Shown here: positions 1 through 10,289 of the stretch, in pieces | How positions within the stretch are numbered: the first letter of the stretch is position 1 | How the letters are laid out: each line of letters opens with the position of its first letter | Assembly: GCA_025403435.1 (NCBI GenBank) | Contig: CM046348.1 | Location: 16,864,034 to 16,928,033, forward strand | Direction of reading: 5' to 3' | Source of the DNA: Artocarpus heterophyllus | Lineage: Eukaryota > Streptophyta > Magnoliopsida > Rosales > Moraceae | DNA: 64,000 nucleotides | Notes under the pieces: generated by a model | Database searches by the model: none | The model's input: only the letters and a program-made list of their open reading frames with translations | What the model was told of the DNA's origin: nothing | Translations under genes and position numbers: made by a program

Positions 1-300
1 GAATTTAGAAGATTAGGATATAGGAATGGTCCCTTCATTATGGCATCACAAGCAATCCAAGTTTTTATACTACGAATCCCCAAGACATGGAATTATCTCT
101 AGTCGTCCCGATGAAGCTAAGAATAGTTATTGATGTTGAAGAAGTTATCAAGGATTGCACGGACATCCCTTCATTCACAACGGGATTGGCACCGGTTGAA
201 GAGATAGATGATTTTAAAGATGATGTTTTGCACTTGCTTCATGAAGATGTGGAATGGATATGCATTGAGGAACCAATGAAAAAAATGAGCATCTGTAAAC
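1..300 (+). pseudogene. CACTA TNP2-associated C-terminal (DUF4216-like) remnant
   Basis: The translation resembles the end of plant CACTA TNP2-type proteins. Residues like GPFIMASQAIQVF are followed, after a frame change near 68-90, by LSLVVPMKLR and DIPSFTTGL, and the fragment ends in an acidic tail with HEDVEW. The same block occurs twice more in this window (4917-5640 and 24020-24310), which supports the family call. The 5' part of the gene lies outside the window. The frame break shows that it is not functional. DUF4216 is known as a domain beside plant En/Spm transposases; its role is unknown. Confidence 0.6.
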
Positions 301-457
301 AAAATTATAATATGTTTATTTCACTTTTTTTAAAAGGTTTGAAAAATCTATTTATAGTTATATTTGTGAAGAAAACAGGAATCAGTAAATATTCTAGGCC
401 ATAGTATGCTTAACAAACGGGCTGGCCATCCTAAGCAGAAGAGAAAAACTTATGTAA
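301..457. other. 3' untranslated tail of the TNP2 remnant
   Basis: AT-rich non-coding stretch. Around 418-430 it carries GGGCTGGCCATCC, a motif that also precedes the 3' subterminal repeats at 4531 and, in weaker form, at 5971 and 24590. It is therefore read as the 3' flank of a CACTA gene. Confidence 0.4.
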
Positions 458-640
458 GCACTGAATTTGACCATTTTTTATGATGGTTTTTCAAGAAACC
501 ATCATCTTACATGACGGTTTCTTGCAAAACCATCATGTAAGCTTGAACATTACACGACGGTTTTTCAAGAAATCGTCGTGTAAGGTTGAGCATTACACGA
601 TAGTTTTTCAAAAAAACTATCGTGTAATGTGGGACCTAGG
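458..640. repeat. CACTA subterminal hairpin repeats
   Basis: At least three consecutive imperfect or perfect inverted repeats are built on TTTTTCAAGAAA with flanking arms such as TTACACGACGG/TCGTCGTGTAA. Subterminal repeats of this kind are where CACTA transposases bind. Similar arrays occur at 4570-4917, 5990-6250, 7080-7250, 9960-10045 and 24660-24840. Confidence 0.7.
591..629. repeat. Perfect 18-bp stem hairpin
   Basis: CATTACACGATAGTTTTT, a 3-base loop (CAA), then its exact reverse complement. It is the most perfect of the subterminal hairpins and lies just before the leader region, where a transcript could include it. Confidence 0.85.
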
Positions 641-1285
641 GCCTTATTTTTTTGAAACTCGCACGCCCCTTTCATATCAAACTTATCGCAGCTCTCGCTT
701 TCTCACAAAAAAAAGCTCACTCTCTCTCAAGCTCTCTTTTCGTGAAAAATCACCGACGTCGTGTCGTCGCCATCACCCACTCGCCCGTAAGTCCTCCCTG
801 TCTCTCTCCTTCCCGATTTCTCTTCCCCTCCCTCTGTCCCCACTCACTGCCCCCGCCCCTTCCTTCCCCCGCCTCCCCTTCCCTCCCCTACCCTTCAGCC
901 CTTTCCTTTCCCCTGCCCCTTCCTTCTCTTGCCCCTGCGCCCCTACCCTTACCCAACCCCTCTCCTTCCCTCTGTCCCTACCCTACACCCACCCACCCCC
1001 TCTTTTTCCACCACCCCCACCCCCTTCCTTCTTTTCCCCACCCTGCCTCCCCCCCCCCCCCCCCCCTCCTGCCCCCCCAGCCCCTTCCTTCCCCTGCCCC
1101 TACCCCTACCCCCTGCCTACCCTCATTCCTTCCTTCCACCACCCCCTCACCCACCTCCCCTTCCTTCCCCCACCCCTTTGCCCTTTCCTTGCCCCCCACC
1201 CCTACCCCCTGCCCCTTCATTCCCCCGCCCTTCCACCCCTACCCCCCCGCTCACCCCCCTTCCTTCCTTCCCCTACCCTTGCTTT
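641..1285 (+). other. Pyrimidine-rich leader with extreme C-rich tract
   Basis: After a CT-rich 5'-UTR-like start (about 660-790) the plus strand is almost only C and T up to 1285, including a long C run near 1051-1070 and many CCCCT/CCCTACCC units. Long open frames exist here on both strands, but they encode only Pro/Ser/Leu or Gly/Glu low complexity and look like a composition artefact. The leaders of the CACTA ends at 7250 and 10070 are also CT-rich, so this is probably an expanded leader or first intron. Confidence 0.6.
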
Positions 1286-1585
1286 CTCTTTTAATATGTG
1301 AATTTATAATATGTTTATGTTTTAATATGTGAATTTATAATATGTGAATTGATCTTTTAACATGTGAATTTATAATATGTAAATTGATGTTTTAATATGT
1401 GAATTTATAATATGTTTATGTTTTAATATGTCAATTTATAATATGTGAATTGATTTTTAATATGTGAATCCATAATATGTTTATTTATGTTTCAATATGT
1501 GAATTTATAATATGTCTATGTTTTAGTATGTGAATTTATAATATGTAAATTTATGTTTTAATATGTGAATTTATAATATATGGAT
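1286..1585. repeat. AT-rich minisatellite
   Basis: About eight irregular tandem copies of a unit close to TTTAATATGTGAATTTATAA, followed by TATG plus a variable TTTATG or AATTGATG linker. Units differ by small substitutions and linker length. It lies between the C-rich leader and the coding remnants, as an intron-like stretch. Confidence 0.8.
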
Positions 1586-1740
1586 TGGTTTCTTTTTTAT
1601 TTTTAAATTTAGGTTTTCAATTAGAATAAAAAGTATGGATTATTATTTATTAGAATTGATTGTTTATACTTTTTTTAATAAAATTGTAATTTAATATTAA
1701 TATGTGTGTGTTAGTTTTTGCTTACTTTAAATAGGTAAAA

Positions 1741-2200
1741 TGTCTTAAGAGATTGATAGTGCCACTATGAGGAGGAGCATGAAGAGTGCGCTCCATCTTT
1801 CTCTCAGTATAGGAAGGGAAAACAAGGTAGTAAGCCACAAAGGCACACCGAATTTGATCCCAAAGTAGATTTAGAGAGTAGAGCTACTTCGATGAAAAAA
1901 GTTCATTGGATGAAGAAAAAAGGTTTAAAAATAGAAGCGACGTTTAATTCAAAAAGCCAACTAAAAGGTGCACCCGGCCATGAATTAAGCAGTTGGATTG
2001 GAGTTCTTAGTCGAGAACATGTTCCTATATGGATTAAAAATTGGAGTCTATACATTTGGAACAAGAAAAGATGTGATTTGGAGAGATATTTACGAAGCTT
2101 TCATAGTTGAGAATTGGAATAGGAAAAAGGCTTTGAAGGTTTGTGGCAAATTAGCAAAAGGGTTTAGATTTGACCTCCATGTTACCTTTGTATAGCCATA
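1741..2200 (+). pseudogene. Transposase_24-like (plant Ptta/En/Spm) fragment
   Basis: Two adjoining frames give a protein-like stretch with HELSSWIGVLSREHVPIWIK followed by WNRKKALKVCGKLAKGF. The pattern (a 'vP-I-W' motif, then a basic Trp/Lys segment ending near a SFRSFKSxLT-like block) is that of the plant transposase family found beside Ulp1/DUF8039 proteins in CACTA elements. Frames change between 1998 and 2110 and stops interrupt it. The family assignment is an inference from motif order. Confidence 0.4.
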
Positions 2201-2880
2201 CCTTTCCATTCTAGAGGAGGATGAAAATATATATAAGCGGCCTCCTACGGTAGTACACTACTACCCCTCCATAAACGATGACGATTGAGAAGCTTTTGTG
2301 AGGTATCGACGCTTCGCTAAATTCCAACTGTTATCATCACAAGCAAGAAAAATAAGAACAAAAAATGAAAACTACTCTATGATTGGCCAAGTTAGATATA
2401 GAGAGCTCGAGCAATCATTAGTATGTTAATATCTTACTCGTATTACATATATCAATTATTCTATCATTAATATGTTACTAACATAGTGAAATACAGTTAA
2501 TTGAGATGGGCATGCTACCAACACGGGAGGAGTTGTGGGTAAAATCACGTCAAGGTCCTGATGGATAGTTTAAAAATCTAAGAGTAGTAAAAATTGCGAA
2601 CTTGATTGTAAGTTTATTAAACTCAAACTATTAATTTCTAATTTAGTACCTATTAAAGGATATTAAGAATAACATGGTTTTGTTATTGTTTTACAGGATG
2701 AGTATACGATGCAGCAAAGTCAAGGGACCTTTCAATCCATTGGCAATGATGACATATTGATGAGGGCACTAGGAATACTAGAACATTTAGGATGTGTTCG
2801 CTATTAATCAAAGTATATGAAGCAATCTTAATACTTCAACCTCTAACCAGGTTCAAAATTGAATTTCCAAATGTCGAAGA

Positions 2881-3400
2881 TGTAGATGGAAGTTGCAGAA
2901 CTACAAGCTCTTATGACCCAGCTCATTTCCCAAGGACGTGCTAGGTAAATGGATGATAGCATCTCACAATGTAACAGCTTCAAGGCTAGCTATAACCCCC
3001 TGACAATATAGCAAAAGCTCCACAAGCTCTAGAAGTCTAATTGTCACCTCATCGTCAAATTCCGAACAAGGTCAAGAATGCAGGCTCTTTTTTGATGAAA
3101 GAATTAATGGTGGGTGTACACTTGTTGCACTTAGGAAGGCATGGATGGAGTCTTCCAACTAATATAGTCCATGGAAGACTGTTAGGGGAAGAAAATGTAT
3201 GTATTAGCATCACTACCATCAGAGTTAGAGCAGCTGCATTACATGTTTTGACATTTGAAGCAACAATTGTGGGTGAAGCCACTGAAAGCTTCGTCACATG
3301 GCCGGAGAGATTAATTGAAGTTGCCGCAATGACAAAGATGACTCGAGCACCTAGCCATGTTCCATAAGATCTAGAGGGAAAGAAATACCAAAACAAGAAA
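2881..3400 (+). pseudogene. DUF8039-like region of a CACTA-encoded protein
   Basis: The best frames show CSLFFDERINGGCTLVAL near 3083-3130, then, after a frame change, LLGEENVCISIT and GEATESFVTWPERLIE at 3180-3320. Plant CACTA ORFs often carry this region (a short beta-rich block ending in an 'xSFVAWPxxLI' motif) between the transposase-like and Ulp1-like parts. At least two frameshifts are present. A shadow frame on the opposite strand is long but has no recognisable motif. Confidence 0.5.
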
Positions 3401-3499
3401 AGCTCTACAAAAGCAAGATAATCACAACCTAAAGTAGAACAAGAACAACCTGTTGCGAATGAGCCACTGCCTACGTTTAACTTCTCTTCAGTACCTCTA

Positions 3500-4060
3500 G
3501 AATTTATGTAGTTAGCTTTATACGCACATTCTTTCATGCGAAATGGGTTCATGATTCAGTGCTCAATACCAGTAAATGTCACTAGCAATGAATTGCCTAT
3601 CTATGTAGGGTATGAAGACATTTACTACTTCATCAACTTTGATCAAATTGGAGCAAACTGTATCATGGTATACCTCAGGTAATAACTTTATCCTTAATTC
3701 ATATCTTTATAAATATAGGTAGAATTGTAATTAAGGTACTTTCAAATAATTGACTGTATTGTTTTTTATTGTAGTTTTTTGGTGAAATATTGTGAATTTC
3801 AAGGCAAGGCTCACAATTTCGGCTTCATATCTCTGGCAATAGTTTCAAGGGCTATAAGAGACCTATAGAGTGATTGCAAAGAGCACGTCACTTCACTCCT
3901 CCATCTATGAGCTCAAGCACCGAGGGGAAAATTATTCTTTGTGTCATACAATATTGGAAAACATTAGATGTTGGCACTTATTTCACCATGGGAGGACCAA
4001 ATATATTGGCTTGATCCTCCTAGACACCCACCAGGTGATGATTTCATATTAGTCACGAGA
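3500..4060 (+). pseudogene. Ulp1-like (peptidase C48) domain remnant
   Basis: Fragments read IYVGYEDIYYFINFDQIGA, then CEFQGKAHNFGFIS, then a segment ending WEDQIYWLDPP near 4000-4025. This is the order in transposon-borne Ulp1/SENP-like cysteine proteases of plant CACTA elements, where the catalytic His lies just before the xWxLxxID segment. Introns are suggested by GTAATAACTTT near 3679 and an AG at about 3774. Stops and frame changes make it non-functional. Confidence 0.45.
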
Positions 4061-4569
4061 TTGTAAGTATTAATGTTCTCTTATAAAATTAACTGTTTTA
4101 AGTTTTACATAATTGTATTGTCTATTAATTCATTTCATCATGATATATTGTTAGGACGCTTAACGATTGGAAGCTTCAAACGGGAAGTGGTGTCATATTC
4201 TGACCGAACAAAACACTATATTCTAGACGTAAGTGTCCAAGACAATAAGGAAACGTAGAATGTGGTTTTTTTATTTTATGTTTCATACGAGATATAATTA
4301 ATAGTGATATATAAGCCTTAGGAAAAAGAGAATTTTATATACATACAATATAAATGAAGTTAGATTAGAGTGGGTATAATTTGTAAATAGGTTTATTATT
4401 TTTAGATAGAGATAGTACATAAACCATTGTGTAAAATAGCTCAAATGTAAATGATATTGTAAATACCTTGTAATTTCAAGATATATCAATTTTTGTGTGC
4501 AATCAGGGCCTTGTTGTAATGGATAACACATGGGACTGGCCATCCGTGAGAAATCAAAAATTTTGGCCA
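4061..4569. other. Non-coding 3' region of the CACTA element
   Basis: AT-rich, with no convincing coding frame. It ends in GGGACTGGCCATCC (4531-4544), which matches the motif before the other 3' subterminal arrays. Confidence 0.4.
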
Positions 4570-4917
4570 TTTTTTTTGTACAATACCAATTTTCCACGAC
4601 AGTTTTAGCAAAAAAACCATCATGGAAGTGATGTATGCATACCAAAATTCCAAGGCAGTTTTCTAAAAACTATCCTGGAATGTGCAGTTTCCACTATTGT
4701 TTTTAGGAAAACCATTGTGAAAACTCAAAAAACCATCATGAAATAGCTCCTCCCACACCCCCCAAATTGGCGCATATTTTGAGGTTCTAAGATGATAAAA
4801 AACCGTTGTGAAAACTCGATTTTTGTACTACGATTGAAGTTTTCACGATCATTTTTTGGCCGTCGTGAAATTTTTTCATGATTGTTTTAAACCGTCGTGG
4901 AATTCCCAATTTATAGT
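4570..4917. repeat. CACTA 3' subterminal repeats
   Basis: Repeated units such as TTTCCACGACAG, AAAACCATCATGG, AACCGTTGTGAAAACTC and CCGTCGTGGAATTCC lie in both orientations and can pair as hairpins. The array ends at AATTTATAGTAG, the likely right terminus. Confidence 0.65.
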
Positions 4918-4950
4918 AGGCTTTTAGCAAAGGATTACCATCGGCAAAGG

Positions 4951-4958
4951 CGGTTAAT
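4951..4958. repeat. hAT target-site duplication, left copy
   Basis: CGGTTAAT directly before the left inverted repeat; the right copy at 5551-5558 is CGGTTGAT. Eight bases is the usual hAT target duplication length. Confidence 0.75.
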
Positions 4959-5550
4959 TAGGGCAGGCAATACAGGTTGTGACATGATGACACGACACGA
5001 ATCTGACACTTTTTTGCGGGTTAGAGTCAAAAAATTTGATGACAGGTCATTTTAGTGTCGACCCAAAACTGACCTGTCAAAAAACAGGTCATGTTCGGGT
5101 CAACTCATCTGACACTGAAATGACCCGTTACTGACCCATGTTTAATTAATTAACTTTGAAAAAATTTTCCTATGATTAATATTATTTAAGATATAATATA
5201 AGCCCTTAAAAGATCAAACCCTACCTCTCTTATCACTCATTTTCTTGTTGTTGTGGTATGAAGCTCTTCTAATTTTATGTTTTTTTTAATGTTATATATA
5301 TTAGTGTAGGCGAGTCATAGGTGGGTTGCGGGTCAAAAACGGGTCACGAGTCATCATTTTTTGACACGTGCATAAGGAACGGGTTGGCACGGGTCGCGTT
5401 CGTGTTAACCCGTATCAAAAGAGGTCATGTTATGGTTGAAAATTCTCAACCCATTTGTGTAACGGGTTAGATTAGTGTCAACCTAATTTTTGTAAAAATT
5501 AACTCCAACACGACACTAACCCAACCCACCAACCTGTATTGCCACTCCTA
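4959..5550. mobile_element. Non-autonomous hAT-like element, 592 bp
   Basis: The left end is TAGGGCAGGCAATACAGGTT and the right end, read in reverse complement, is TAGGAGTGGCAATACAGGTT. Inverted similarity continues inward to the ACACGACAC / GTGTCGTG motifs. An 8-bp duplication with one mismatch flanks it. The interior is rich in GGGTCA/TGACCC motifs and has no transposase frame, so it depends on another element. Confidence 0.8.
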
Positions 5551-5558
5551 CGGTTGAT
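5551..5558. repeat. hAT target-site duplication, right copy
   Basis: CGGTTGAT, one mismatch from the left copy. Confidence 0.75.
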
Positions 5559-5640
5559 GTCTTTTATGATGAGATTCACACTTCTGTTTAGAAGTTGAAT
5601 CGACTTGTGCTGCTAACTCTAATAAAGGTAAAATGAAAAA

Positions 5641-6260
5641 ATAATCACTTTATGTTATTGTATTTCTTTATTGAACTATTTGATAAGATATTTCATTTGT
5701 ATTTTATTATGTTATACTTCATTCTCTTGGTTATTGTAATGCAAACTTTGGTGCATTTTTTTTAACATAACATTTAATTCTAAAATCAAAATGAATAATG
5801 TAAAAGTTTATTCTAATTGCATGTTAAATTTGTTAACTTTTTTCTTCAATTTATAGTTGTTTTAAATATTTTGAGTTATGAATTAACTTATTTTCTCAAG
5901 TGTGTAATATGTGTTAAATGGTAAATATATGTAAATTGTAACACCACAAAATGGAATCACAGAATTAGGCCAGCCATGGAAAAAAATGACCAAATTAGCA
6001 TAAAGCCTGTAGACTACAGTTTTAGTAGAAAACCATAGTCTAAAGTTCACATTAGACAATGGTTTTTTTATGAAAACCAGTGTCTAATGTTCATCCCTCG
6101 AGCCAAATGGCACCTTTGGTCTACCTTAGACGACAATTTTTAACTGTCGTCTAATCTCCAAGGAATTTTATGACTTTGGATTTTCGTTTGCAGTCATCTA
6201 ATGATTAGACGACAATTTATTATTAGATCGTTAAAAACTGTCGTCTAATCTCCTACGTGT
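5641..6260. repeat. CACTA 3' tail and subterminal repeats
   Basis: AT-rich 3' region, then from about 5990 an array with TTAGACGACAATTTTTAACTGTCGTCTAA-type inverted pairs. It parallels the 3' end at 24600-24840 and follows the TNP2 remnant in the same order. Confidence 0.6.
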
Positions 6261-7043
6261 GCTAGCACTAGGTTTGTTTTGTTTTTTAAATGAACATGAA
6301 TGAATAAATGAAGGGTTCAGATTTGGTAACATAAATCAGGGGATGATATTAAATGGTGTGTTTTTGTCATTCACATTTACGCGCAACAAAGGGTTTAAGC
6401 GTAAACGCATTTTTTTTTTTAACTTAGTTTCAATTCAGTTTTCCTATGTAGGTTACACAATGGAATAAAAATTTGCCCTTACTCTGAAATACAGCATTAC
6501 AGCATTTATTATTGAGTTGATTAATATATATATTTTTGGAAAGAATAAAAACCAGGAACTAGTCCACAAAATAAAGCAATATATATACATATATATATAT
6601 ATATGGGTGTGACTTTAACTGCTCTTGTCAGAAGCGTACAAAACCAATGTAATTCTCGAATTCACGAACAAACATAGTCTATAATCTCTATGCGGCAATC
6701 TCACCATATCTTACACTTTGATCTTCATGCTCATAGTATGTAGGTATTAGCAGAACAACCAAATTTTTTTCACAACCCAAGAAAACCCTATAAAGAAAGT
6801 GAATGAAAGAGAAAGAGGGTAGCAATTTCTAATGTATATCTAAAACTGACGTTGTATTGACATCGGTTATTAAAATTCCAATAATAAGGACATTTCATTT
6901 AAATTATGGATCTGACAAAAATTACCACCAAGGTTATGTAGATCTGGATTTGTTCATTATTTTGCTCTAGATTCAATCGGAGGTACAACGAAACATTTAT
7001 GAATTTTTGAATCATCAGTTAATGAAAATGTTATGCCCATAAT
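6261..7043. other. Intergenic AT-rich sequence
   Basis: No coding frame or known repeat recognised. It contains a T run near 6410-6420 and a short (TA)n tract at about 6579-6604. Confidence 0.5.
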
Positions 7044-7990
7044 ACTATTACAAAATATACATTGCATGATTCGCAAAAGATGATGATTTCTAAGAAACCA
7101 TCGTTGCATATACCTAAAAATAAGCGGTATGGAGTTTTTCGTGTTTCAAAAATCTGTATCACACTTTACACTACAGTTTCTTATAAACTATCATCCTATG
7201 GGTGACTTTCAACAATAGTTTGAGTAGAACCGTTGTCTAAATTTATGGCGGGACATTTAATTTTTTGCAAAAATCTTTTGATCTCAAGCTCCCTCTTTCT
7301 TTCACGGTTGCTTGTCTCATTCTCACTCACTCTCTCTCTTTCCCTTAGCCTGTTGTCCTTGTCGATCTTGAGCATGTTCAAGCTCGTCATTGTCGATGCC
7401 ATCGTCAATCTTGCCCAAGCTCGTTGCCGTTTGCACCCAAACCCAGGCTCATGCCCAATCCCTCCATCGTGCCCTCTCATTCTCCACTGCCCAAGCCCTC
7501 CGTCGTGCCCTTTCTCTCTCTTCGCCCTTGACCTCGCCTCTGTTGCACCGTCTATTGTTGTCGTCGCTCCGTCACCTCATTCCCAAATCCATGGCTTCAT
7601 TTGTGTGAGAGTTAGCATGATTATGAAATTTGTTGATGTAATTGTTGAATAATTATGTTTAGTTTTGTTGAATTCAATTTGTGTGTTGTGTAATTATGAG
7701 ATTAGTTTGCGTGATTAGTTTATTGTGGAATTTGTTGGATTTAGTTTTGCTGGTTATTATTTTGTTTGAATTAGTTAGTATTTTATTTAGTGTGTTAGCT
7801 TATGTATTTAATTTGTTATTTAGTTTTGTATTAATGTTAGATGATTTTCTTGTGAGGTTTTATTTAGTTGACTTTGTATTATAAATAATTATTGTATTTG
7901 TTGTGATTAATTTTTATTTTTGTGTTTTTATGTTCATGTGTTGTGATTATTGTTTTTGTAAAATTGTTGGATATTTGTTGTGCCAGTGTA
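7044..7990 (+). mobile_element. CACTA 5' end (left terminus, subterminal repeats, leader)
   Basis: The sequence TACTATTACAAAA near 7043 resembles a mutated CACTACTACAAAA terminus. Hairpin-type repeats follow at 7080-7250 (AAACCATCGTTG, ACTACAGTTTCTTATAAACT). Next is a CT-rich leader (7260-7610) with a short Leu/Ser-rich open frame that I do not consider a gene, then an AT-rich intron-like stretch to about 7990. No matching right end was identified. Confidence 0.45.
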
Positions 7991-8390
7991 AGCGACTTGA
8001 GGTGAACATAAGTGCTCTATATACATCGGGACACTAGCTAGTTCATGAACATGCATATATATATATTTTCCATTAATGATTTGCCCACAGAGAAAGGAGG
8101 TCCAAGTCGGCCTATTGTAAACAAGCAAAGTTAGGGTACAGATTTCTTAAATAAAAGAAATTACTAATCATGCTACCACTCTTTATCAAGCATTATTCGA
8201 TTTGTCTATATTATCTTTTATCATGTGCACGTTATGTCTCTAGTTTGTAGGAACACTAGAATCACTAGTGCTGCACGAAGACATATGATTAATGCTGCAC
8301 AACAAAAAGTTTTGCGGTATATTCGCTTAATCAAGTCATATTGAGTAGTTTTTAGGAACAAAGGTAATGCAGGTCAAAGTCAATATGCTT
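7991..8390. other. Unassigned, possibly CACTA interior
   Basis: No domain recognised. Short open stretches include CTGCACGAAGACATATG near 8271-8287, but frames are broken. Confidence 0.3.
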
Positions 8391-9005
8391 TTCAAATTTG
8401 GGTCAAAAACAACGTACCATCAAAGTTAATATTGACAAGCAAAACTCATCTAACAAATAATCTCTAAATTTTCTCACCGAAATAATCACTCACGTGTAAA
8501 GTAAATAAAACAGCAAGAACACAAGAATTTAGAGTGGTTCACCTTAATTAAAAGCTACGTCTATTATAGGTTTTCTTTGGTGGTACAGTTTCATTGTGCG
8601 AAAATATGAATACAAAAAATTTGTGTCAAAATTAGACTTAGACAAAGAACTTGTCTCTATTTATATTACTTAGGGATAGTCGATGTCTTACCCCTAAGCC
8701 TAATTTTAAATTCAAAGACATGATACTCACATCTCTTATTGGCTAGACATCATCACCGTGATCTCCTACAGGACTTATCCCTTATTAGTATCTTAGATTC
8801 GGTAAATTAGATTTAACTTGGGTGCTTATCACTATCTTAGAGATCTTTTAATTTAAATATGGATGCAAATAGACCATTTTATCCTTCTTAGGTATCATCT
8901 AAGAAGAAGCTTCTAGAACACATCAAAACAACATGAGCCAAGATCATTCTCGAGTTTTTTTGACCCAATACCCAACCAAGCCTAACTCGGTCACCTGACA
9001 ACAAT
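8391..9005 (-). repeat. Probable solo LTR, copia-like
   Basis: The motif AGAATTTAGAGTGGTTCACC (8524-8543), followed by AAAAGCTACGTC (8550-8561), is typical of an untranslated part of many plant copia LTRs. A TATA-like CTATTTATATTA lies at 8659-8670. On the minus strand the right end reads TGTTGTCAGGTGACC, a plausible LTR start. The left boundary and target duplication are not resolved. Confidence 0.4.
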
Positions 9006-9817
9006 TAACTTGTTAATTTACAAGACTGCATATATATATATATATGGAAAGTTTACATTTGGAGATTATTATAACTGTGAACTTAGATATGGGCAAGAAG
9101 GTGGTAGGACCCCATGCTGCACGATCGGTTGTACCACATGCAAATAGAAACGTAGCGTGTCGTTATTTGATGAGACGCGCTAAATAGGTCTCGATCAACT
9201 TTGGTGCGTTTTTTTCTAATCTTTTGAAATACAATTACACAATTATCCTTAAGATCTACTTCGAATGATGGTTTGAAACTTCAAATAGAATTACTAAATC
9301 ACCAAAAGTCCCCAATGCTTTGTTGTGGTTGGTTTCATTAATTAATTTTCTTTCCCGAACTTCGGAAAAATAAAAATATAGTTGATTAATTCTTGGCTTC
9401 TGTTGGGTAAGATTCGTTTATGATGCTCATTAGAAAAACAATAGTTAGATATTACACCGAATGCTACAACACAGACGCGCGCCAAACGATTTAATGGTTG
9501 AATTTTAATAAATATAAATATACATACGCATTTGTATAGATATACATGTGTACGATGTGGATTCAGTCATGATCCAACACCCGGTTCGTGTAACGGAACA
9601 TTTATTAAAAAAAAGAAAAAAAGAAAAAAAAAGTAATAATAAACGTAGCATTAAGAGGCATAATATATAGATATATAAATATATATTTAATATTGCATTT
9701 AATGATTGTCTTGCTTTATGTTATCTTTTAATATAAAAATAAGCACATCTCTTTTTTGTTTTATGTTATCTTTTTCGTTTGATCATATCTTATCCTTTCT
9801 GTCTGTTGTGTAGAAAT
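9006..9817. other. Intergenic AT-rich sequence
   Basis: No genes seen. Positions about 9217-9313 form an imperfect copy of 24980-25072 (shared words: TTATCCTTAAGAT, GATGGTTTGAAACTT, ACTAAATCAC, AAAAGTCCC). TA-rich tracts lie near 9660-9690. Confidence 0.5.
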
Positions 9818-10289
9818 CACTACTACAGAAAGTATTTTAGTCAACGCCTAAAAGATAATGGTTCTAAAAAAGAAAAAACAAAAAAAAAACAAAAACAAAA
9901 CCACCGTTACATATGTGTAACAAAAGCATGGTACAGAGATCTCCCTCTTTCAAAAATCCATACCGCACTTTAGATGATAATTTTTTAAAAACCGTAGTCC
10001 AATATTTCACTTTAACCGATAATTTTCAAGAAATCGTCATATAATATGAAGTGGCCTTTTAAATTTTCTGAAAAATTTGATATCGTGCCTAGTACTCGTT
10101 TCTCTCTCTTCCTCAACCTCTTCCCTCTCCCCTTCCCTTATCACCCAATTGCCGACGCCTTCGTTCCCCCTCTCTATCTCCGCCGCCGTTGTCATTGCGC
10201 AATCACCCATCAAGCCTATCGTCCACCTTCACCTTTTAAGCCCGCCTCCCACGCCGACCCTCGCCCTTGCCTCATGTTGTCTCTATCTA

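Larger units (their letters stand above)
458..4917 (+). mobile_element. Degenerate CACTA (En/Spm) element with DUF8039/Ulp1-type cargo
   Basis: The left side begins near CACTGAATTTG (458) and the right side ends near AATTTATAGTAG (4917), the reverse complement of a CACTA-like terminus. Both ends carry stem-forming subterminal repeats built from ACGACGG/CCGTCGT-type units. In between lie a pyrimidine-rich leader, an AT-rich intron-like stretch and plus-strand remnants of a Transposase_24-like region, a DUF8039-like region and a Ulp1-like region. The ends are mutated and no clean 3-bp target duplication was found, so boundaries are approximate. Confidence 0.5.
4918..5640 (+). pseudogene. Second TNP2 C-terminal (DUF4216-like) remnant, split by a hAT element
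   Basis: TTAGCAAAGGATTACCATC before the hAT insert, and GTTGATGTCTTTTATGATGAG after it, match the segment at 24208-24260 (TTTACCAAAGGATTACC and GTTGATGTTTTTGATAATG). The only gap is the 592-bp insert. The fragment starts abruptly where the CACTA element ends, so its upstream part has been lost or moved. Confidence 0.6.

Noticed and set aside
480..1332. Long overlapping open frames (up to 273 codons) on both strands in the C-rich region
   Set aside because: They encode only Pro/Ser/Leu or Gly/Glu low complexity, are open in several frames at once because the tract lacks A and G, and show no domain.
3055..3552. 165-codon minus-strand frame
   Set aside because: It overlaps the plus-strand DUF8039-like remnant, and no motif was recognised.
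7233..7884. Leu/Ser-rich frames in a CACTA leader
   Set aside because: Simple CT- and T-rich composition gives artificial hydrophobic frames; no conserved domain.
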